DNA from: Halovenus sp.
GTDB lineage: Archaea; Halobacteriota; Halobacteria; Halobacteriales; Haloarculaceae
Reading direction: 5' to 3'
DNA length: 18,343 nucleotides
Assembly (NCBI GenBank): GCA_003551265.1
Contig: PUMG01000221.1
Span: forward strand, 1-18,343
Shown: positions 14,472-18,343 of the stretch, piece by piece
Layout: the number at the start of each line of letters is the position of its first letter
How positions within the stretch are numbered: position 1 is the first letter of the stretch
Made by a program: the position numbers and the translations under genes
Notes under the pieces: generated by a model
Database searches by the model: none
The model's input: only the letters and a program-made list of their open reading frames with translations
Told to the model about the DNA's origin: nothing

Positions 14472-16291
14472 TGTGTGGAATCACAGTTCGTGTCGGCGAT
14501 GGAGACGCCGTCGCCGAGCTTCTTGGGGGACTCGAGAATCTCGAGTATCGTGGCTATGATTCCGCTGGGATTGCACTACAGAACGATGTCGGTGTGAGCA
14601 TCGTAAAGCGGGAGGGGCGGCTCGACCATCTTCGTGAGGAACTCGACAGCGGTTCGCTCCACGGGTCTATCGGAATCGGACACACACGCTGGAGCACACA
14701 CGGTCCACCGACAGACGAGAACGCCCATCCGCATACAGACTGTACCGGTGAGATTGCGGTCGTCCACAACGGTATCATCGAGAACTACCGTGAGTTGCGC
14801 GAGGAGTTACAGGCCGACGGGCACGTGTTCACCAGTGAGACGGACACCGAAGTGATTCCACATCTAATCGAGAGTGGTCGTGAGGAAGGGCTAAGCCCTG
14901 AACGTGCGTTTCGGCGGGCAGTCGATGTCCTCGAAGGGAGCTACGCCATCGCCGCCATCGTCGACGGAACAGATGCTGTCTTTGCGACACGGCAAGGCTC
15001 GCCGCTGGTTCTCGGTCGGGGGGCACAGAAGTACTTCCTCGCCAGTGACATCCCCGCGTTTCTCGAACACACTGACGAGGTCGTGTATCTGAAAGACGGC
15101 GATGTGGTCAGGGTCGAAACGGAGGGCTACACGGTGACGAACGTCGACGGTGAGGTCGTCACTCGCGAGGTGGAGCGTGTCGACTGGAGTCCCGAGGACG
15201 TTGGCAAGGCGGGATACGACCACTACATGCTCAAAGAGATTCACGAACAGCCAACAGCACTCAGGCAGACCGTCCGGGGTCGGGTCGATTCGCTGAGTAA
15301 CGACGTCGACCTGGAAGCGTTCCCGCCGGGAACGTTCAGCGGTATCGACCGCATCCACCTGGTTGCGATGGGGACGTCGACCCACGCAGCGATGTACGCC
15401 GAGTCGTTGCTCACAGAAAACGGCGTCGACGCGGGGTCGTATCTCGCAGGCGAGTACGCCACAGCACCACCACCAGCAGGTCCCTGTACGCTCGTTATCG
15501 CAGTGTCTCAAAGCGGGGAGACTGCCGATACGCTCGCTGCGGTCCGGAGTATTCAGGGAACCGATGTTCGCACGCTTGCGGTGACGAACGTCGTCGGGTC
15601 GTCGCTCACGCGCGAGTGTGACGGGTCAGTGTTCATCCGTGCTGGTCCCGAAATCGGTGTCGCAGCGACGAAGACGTTCTCCTCACAGGTGCTCACGCTA
15701 TCGGTTCTTGCGGAACGACTCGTTCGTGACATCACGGGACACTCCATCGAGAACACCGGGTCGTTCTTCGAGGCCCTGTCTCGCATGCCCGGTGACGTCC
15801 AGCGGTTGCTCGACGACTCCAGCGCACGCTCTCTCGCCGAGAAGTACCTCGGCAGTGATGCGTACTTCTTCATCGGGCGAAACAGTTGCTACCCCGTCGC
15901 GCTCGAAGGAGCACTCAAGTTCAAGGAGATCACCTACGAACACGCCGAGGGCTTCGCTGCTTCGGAACTCAAACACGGCCCACTCGCGCTGGTCACCAGC
16001 GAGACCCCGGTGTTCGCAATCTTCTCCGGCGGAGACGACGACACAAAGACGCTGAGTAACGTCAAAGAAGTACAGGCCCGCGGCGCACCGGTTGTCGCGG
16101 TCGCGAGCAACTCCTCACGCGAGGCTATCGAACAGGCGGACGATGTACTCTTGATTCCCGATACTCATCCCGTCTTGTCGGGCGTTCTCGCGAACGTCCA
16201 GTTGCAACTCGTCGCGTATCACGCCGCGAATGAACTCGGACGTGCAATAGACAAACCTCGAAATCTTGCGAAAAGTGTGACTGTAGAGTGA
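14471..16291 (+). CDS. glmS: Glutamine--fructose-6-phosphate aminotransferase (isomerizing)
   Basis: This 606-residue enzyme converts fructose-6-phosphate and glutamine to glucosamine-6-phosphate and glutamate, the first step of the UDP-GlcNAc pathway. The mature enzyme starts at Cys2, the class II glutaminase nucleophile (MCGI). The glutaminase domain (about 1-220) has EYRGYDSAG, HTRWSTHG (71-78), NAHPH (84-88) and HNGIIEN (99-105). The first SIS domain (about 285-415) has SQSGETAD (346-353) and EIGVAATKTFSSQ. The second (about 455-600) has ALEGALKFKEITYEHAEG (477-494). The C-terminal PRNLAKSVTVE with its catalytic Lys is intact. Length is normal. It is translated in tandem with glmU and ends before a T-rich terminator. 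No glmS ribozyme is expected or seen. Confidence 0.97.
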   Translation: MCGITVRVGDGDAVAELLGGLENLEYRGYDSAGIALQNDVGVSIVKREGRLDHLREELDSGSLHGSIGIGHTRWSTHGPPTDENAHPHTDCTGEIAVVHNGIIENYRELREELQADGHVFTSETDTEVIPHLIESGREEGLSPERAFRRAVDVLEGSYAIAAIVDGTDAVFATRQGSPLVLGRGAQKYFLASDIPAFLEHTDEVVYLKDGDVVRVETEGYTVTNVDGEVVTREVERVDWSPEDVGKAGYDHYMLKEIHEQPTALRQTVRGRVDSLSNDVDLEAFPPGTFSGIDRIHLVAMGTSTHAAMYAESLLTENGVDAGSYLAGEYATAPPPAGPCTLVIAVSQSGETADTLAAVRSIQGTDVRTLAVTNVVGSSLTRECDGSVFIRAGPEIGVAATKTFSSQVLTLSVLAERLVRDITGHSIENTGSFFEALSRMPGDVQRLLDDSSARSLAEKYLGSDAYFFIGRNSCYPVALEGALKFKEITYEHAEGFAASELKHGPLALVTSETPVFAIFSGGDDDTKTLSNVKEVQARGAPVVAVASNSSREAIEQADDVLLIPDTHPVLSGVLANVQLQLVAYHAANELGRAIDKPRNLAKSVTVE

Positions 16292-16292
16292 T

Positions 16293-16340
16293 ACTGGCGA
16301 GCGATAACCACTGGCCGACTTCTGCCCGCCAGTGTTTTTT
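16293..16340 (+). terminator. Hairpin plus T-run after glmS
   Basis: ACTGGCG (16293-16299) pairs with CGCCAGT (16327-16333), followed by GTTTTTT. It begins just after the glmS stop, so it very probably ends the glmU-glmS transcript. The loop is long (27 nt), so the T-run may matter more than the stem. Confidence 0.6.
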
Positions 16341-16353
16341 CGGCTCGGTATCT

Positions 16354-16425
16354 GGATTAGCGTACCTGTACAGAGATTCTCGCTGCGACGTACAGCGAGA
16401 AATCTATGATGACGTACGCTGATCC
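16354..16425 (+). repeat. 72-bp palindromic element, copy C
   Basis: This is the best-paired outer stem of the family. GGATTAGCGTAC (16354-16365) faces GTACGCTGATCC (16414-16425), 11 Watson-Crick pairs plus one G-T. The inner stem AGATTCTCGCTG (16374-16385) pairs with 16393-16405, with one bulged A and a 7-nt loop. It follows the glmS terminator in the same orientation. It aligns to copy D with 52 of the first 65 positions identical and no gap. Confidence 0.82.
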
Positions 16426-16551
16426 CTATATTCGAGCGCTCTTGCGCTCTCTGTAGCTGCAGTGGAGGATGTCAATCGGAACTGCATTGAAATTCTCTTT
16501 CAGTGAGAATGCCACTGTTCCTCTATGCAGGTCCGAGCCGTGACAGTACAC

Positions 16552-16556
16552 GGAGG
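16552..16556 (+). promoter_or_regulatory. Shine-Dalgarno site of the CBS gene
   Basis: GGAGG lies 6 bp before ATG 16563. It fixes this start over the in-frame ATG at 16503 and is unusual here, as most genes in the window appear to have very short leaders. Confidence 0.7.
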
Positions 16557-16562
16557 AAACCT

Positions 16563-16985
16563 ATGCCAGTCAAAAACCTTGCCCGTGACGAGGTCGTGAC
16601 CGCCCGACCCGACACACCAGTCACAGAACTAGCCAGCACGATGCACGAACAGAGCGTTGGAAGTGTTGTCATCACCGAAGGAAACAGTCCAGTGGGTATC
16701 GCGACAGACCGTGACCTGGCAGTCCGTCTGATTGCACAGGGAAGCATCCCCGAAGAACACACTGCCGCAGACGTCATGTCGACTGACGTTCGAACAGTCA
16801 CACCGGATGCCGGATTCTACGAGGTCGCCCAGACGATGAGCGAACACGGGATACGGCGACTTCCAGTGTGCAACGAGAACGACGAACTGACCGGAATCAT
16901 CACAATCGATGACATCAGCGAACTACTCGCTGACGAGCAGCAACACCTTGCGTCGGTTATCCGGGCGCAACGGCCCGAGTACTGA
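16563..16985 (+). CDS. Two-CBS-domain protein
   Basis: This 140-residue protein consists of one pair of CBS domains (about 7-60 and 68-122), a Bateman module that binds adenine nucleotides or similar ligands. Repeat marks are SVGSVVITEGNSPVGIATDRDLAVRLIA in the first and VMSTDVRTVTPDAGFYEVAQTMSEHGIRRLPVCNENDELTGIITIDDISEL in the second. No effector domain is fused, so it probably acts as a stand-alone sensor or binds a partner protein. The start is fixed by the GGAGG site. The C-terminal tail (123-140) is helical. Palindromic element D begins 4 bp after the stop. Confidence 0.92.
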   Translation: MPVKNLARDEVVTARPDTPVTELASTMHEQSVGSVVITEGNSPVGIATDRDLAVRLIAQGSIPEEHTAADVMSTDVRTVTPDAGFYEVAQTMSEHGIRRLPVCNENDELTGIITIDDISELLADEQQHLASVIRAQRPEY

Positions 16986-16988
16986 GAG

Positions 16989-17060
16989 GGATTATCAGAC
17001 CTGTTCAGAGATTCTCACCACAACATGCGGCGAGAAATCTCTGATGGCGTACGATAATCT
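16989..17060 (+). repeat. 72-bp palindromic element, copy D
   Basis: Outer arms GGATTATCAGAC and GTACGATAATCT share a 7-bp core (GATTATC/GATAATC). The inner arms carry AGATTCTC and GAGAAATCT, with two A-C mismatches and the bulged A. It starts 4 bp after the CBS stop and ends 57 bp before the GTG of the CadD-like gene, so it may lie in the leader of that gene. Its frame translates to a stretch resembling the one encoded by copy A. Confidence 0.78.
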
Positions 17061-17116
17061 ATCTCCACTGCCAAAAACGCGGTACCTTTTTGATACGCGC
17101 CCATCCAGTCGATGCT

Positions 17117-17695
17117 GTGGAGGGTCTCCTCGCGCTATCGCTGTGGTTTTTCGCCATCACTCACCTCGATACGCTCGTTCTTCTCCTCGCCTTCTGTACC
17201 GACGAACGTTACAGAGTTGGCGAGGTTGCTATTGGTCACTACCTGGGTTTCAGTATCGGACTCGCTGGTGCACTCGTCGGCTCGTTCGTTGTTGCCGAAC
17301 TATTGCGCGAGTTTGCGTTTGTGCTCGGGTTCGTTCCGCTCGCACTCGGCCTGTGGGGAATCCTTCGGCGTGGCACTTCCAACGACCACTACACCAGGAT
17401 TGTTCCTTCCGGCCGTCTCGGACGGACGGGTGTCGTCACCGTTGCAGGTATCGGACTCAGCGGAGAGAACATCGCCGTCTTTGTTCCGTTCTTCGCGACG
17501 CTCTCGACTGCCGAATTGCTCGGTGTGACTGCGCTCTATCTGATTGCTGCTGGTGTTCTTTTCGTGCTGGCACTGTTCATATCTCGGCGTCCGGCAACAG
17601 CCAACCTTCCGGAGTGGGTCGAGGAGTGGGCAGCACCAGTGTCGCTCATTCTGGTTGGGTTGTACGTTCTCTCCGCTGGCTGGGTCGTCACGTGA
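17117..17695 (+). CDS. CadD-like cadmium resistance transporter family membrane protein
   Basis: This 192-residue membrane protein has about six helices (3-27, 37-60, 67-85, 105-128, 133-156, 172-191). Family marks are FFAITHLDTLVLLL (family form ATNIDD; here THLDT), GHYLGF (40-45), FVPLALGLWGIL (72-83) and GENIAVFVPFF (116-126). CadD-type proteins are linked to cadmium or other cation export in bacteria; haloarchaeal relatives are untested. The start is GTG 17117, which places the first helix correctly; TTG 17090 is the alternative. The substitution of the Asn-Ile-Asp-Asp motif by His-Leu-Asp-Thr suggests altered substrate. It is convergent with hsp20 and follows palindromic element D. Confidence 0.75.
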   Translation: MEGLLALSLWFFAITHLDTLVLLLAFCTDERYRVGEVAIGHYLGFSIGLAGALVGSFVVAELLREFAFVLGFVPLALGLWGILRRGTSNDHYTRIVPSGRLGRTGVVTVAGIGLSGENIAVFVPFFATLSTAELLGVTALYLIAAGVLFVLALFISRRPATANLPEWVEEWAAPVSLILVGLYVLSAGWVVT

Positions 17696-17752
17696 TACTG
17701 GCTGCAAAAATCCGTCGTATTTTCGACAGTCTGGAAAGAACAGCTGTGACTC

Positions 17753-18208
17753 TCACTCGGTTTCGATTTCGATACGATGTGCGTCCTCGACTGTCCGTTT
17801 CGGGAGCGTTACTGTCAGGACGCCGTGTTTCATGGTCGCTTCGGCTTCAGCCGCATCCACCTCTTTCGGGAGCGTCAGCGACCGTTCGAGACTCCGGTTC
17901 CGTCGCTCATGTCGAATGTGTCGACCATCTTCTTCCTCAGTGGTTTCCTCTCGGTGTTCGGCCTCGATGTGAACACGGTTGTCGGTGACCCGAATGTCGA
18001 CGTCGTCGCGGTCGAAACCGGGCAAGTCAGCAGCGACGACGAACTCCCCGTCCTGTTCGACGATGTCCACGGCCATCGACTCGAAACCGGGCGACCAGCG
18101 CCCCATCTGCTCTTCTGGGTCCAGCCCACCCGACGCCTCTTCGAGTTGGCGACTCATCTGATTCAGAAACCGCTCAACGTCTTTGAATGGATTGTACTGT
18201 GCTGTCAT
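17753..18208 (-). CDS. hsp20: Hsp20/alpha-crystallin small heat shock protein
   Basis: This 151-residue molecular chaperone holds unfolding proteins without ATP and assembles into oligomers. The N-terminal arm (1-44) has NPFKDVERFLNQM. The alpha-crystallin domain spans about 45-138 with ADLPGFDRDDVDIRV and the closing GVLTVTLPK (129-137). A C-terminal IEI (146-148) fits the I/V-x-I/V motif used in assembly. Length is typical. It is convergent with the CadD-like gene by 57 bp. The upstream region holds a TATA box and an inverted repeat that could mediate heat control. Confidence 0.95.
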   Translation of the reverse strand: MTAQYNPFKDVERFLNQMSRQLEEASGGLDPEEQMGRWSPGFESMAVDIVEQDGEFVVAADLPGFDRDDVDIRVTDNRVHIEAEHREETTEEEDGRHIRHERRNRSLERSLTLPKEVDAAEAEATMKHGVLTVTLPKRTVEDAHRIEIETE

Positions 18209-18252
18209 GTACGGGTGATGTAACGTGCGACGTCTGTGTAAGTCGCGCTCCT

Positions 18253-18280
18253 GTTCTCACTGGTCGAGAACGACCCTTAT
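18253..18280 (-). promoter_or_regulatory. hsp20 promoter with operator-like inverted repeat
   Basis: On the minus strand ATAAGGG (18274-18280) is a probable TATA box. Directly downstream GTTCTC (18253-18258) and GAGAAC (18266-18271) form a perfect 6-bp inverted repeat with 7-bp spacer. It covers the expected start site (about 18248), some 40 bp before the ATG. This suits a repressor operator. Confidence 0.5.
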
Positions 18281-18343
18281 TGAACGAGAGGAGTCTGCAT
18301 TCACAACTGGTGGGGTTCGTAACACTCTAGGACCCCCTTATCG

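Noticed and set aside
14891..15511. 206-residue minus-strand frame
   Set aside because: Antisense shadow of glmS without any domain.
16909..17988. 359-residue plus-strand frame
   Set aside because: Spans the end of the CBS gene, element D, the whole CadD-like gene and part of hsp20 in the wrong frame; Arg/Cys-rich. Only its segment at element D was kept as a possible relic.

Overview
The window is haloarchaeal (class Halobacteria) chromosome-type DNA. The evidence is a TFB-type general transcription factor, a HalOD1 output-domain protein, several acidic haloarchaeal winged-helix proteins of the family I recall as DUF7344, small CPxC-type zinc-finger proteins, TATA boxes with short leaders, and one clear Shine-Dalgarno site. 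GC content looks moderate for the class. I cannot name a genus. I recognised no rRNA, tRNA, transposase, integrase or CRISPR array. Layout: 109-4220 is a regulator-rich stretch with TFB, three DUF7344-type proteins (two with a C-terminal pair of membrane helices), a DUF7563-like zinc finger, and a 38-residue ORF followed by a frameshifted zinc-finger remnant. 4360-7178 is a glycan block: a GT4-type glycosyltransferase, a TIM-barrel sugar isomerase/epimerase-like protein and a convergent NAD-dependent sugar epimerase. 7389-8696 holds a HalOD1 protein, a Cys-containing haloarchaeal protein and a small acidic protein. 9102-10546 holds a YihY/BrkB membrane protein and a fourth DUF7344-type regulator. 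10547-11109 has no convincing gene. 11110-13138 has a small ORF coupled to a winged-helix regulator, a NUDIX hydrolase and a polysaccharide deacetylase. 13281-16291 is a glmU-glmS operon for UDP-GlcNAc synthesis with a terminator. 16563-18208 is stress and homeostasis: a two-CBS protein, a CadD-like transporter and Hsp20. How the genes fit together: GlmS and the GlmU-like enzyme make UDP-GlcNAc, the epimerase can interconvert nucleotide sugars, the glycosyltransferase uses such donors and the deacetylase can modify the product. This suggests a cell-surface glycan locus interleaved with membrane-tethered and soluble DUF7344 regulators. Functional links are inferred from proximity only. The most notable non-genic signal is a family of about 72-bp imperfect palindromes, copies A-D (3902-3973 +, 11581-11651 -, 16354-16425 +, 16989-17060 +). 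The three + copies align without gaps. Both inner and outer stems show compensatory changes between copies. Three copies sit just after the stop codon or terminator of a gene in the same orientation (NUDIX, glmS, CBS). The fourth lies in frame inside a DUF7344-type ORF. It behaves like a REP/MITE-type or Rickettsia-palindromic-element-like repeat that I do not recognise. Other unexplained signals are a triple 31-bp repeat after the third DUF7344 gene, operator-like inverted repeats before the epimerase and hsp20 genes, and palindromes in two gaps.
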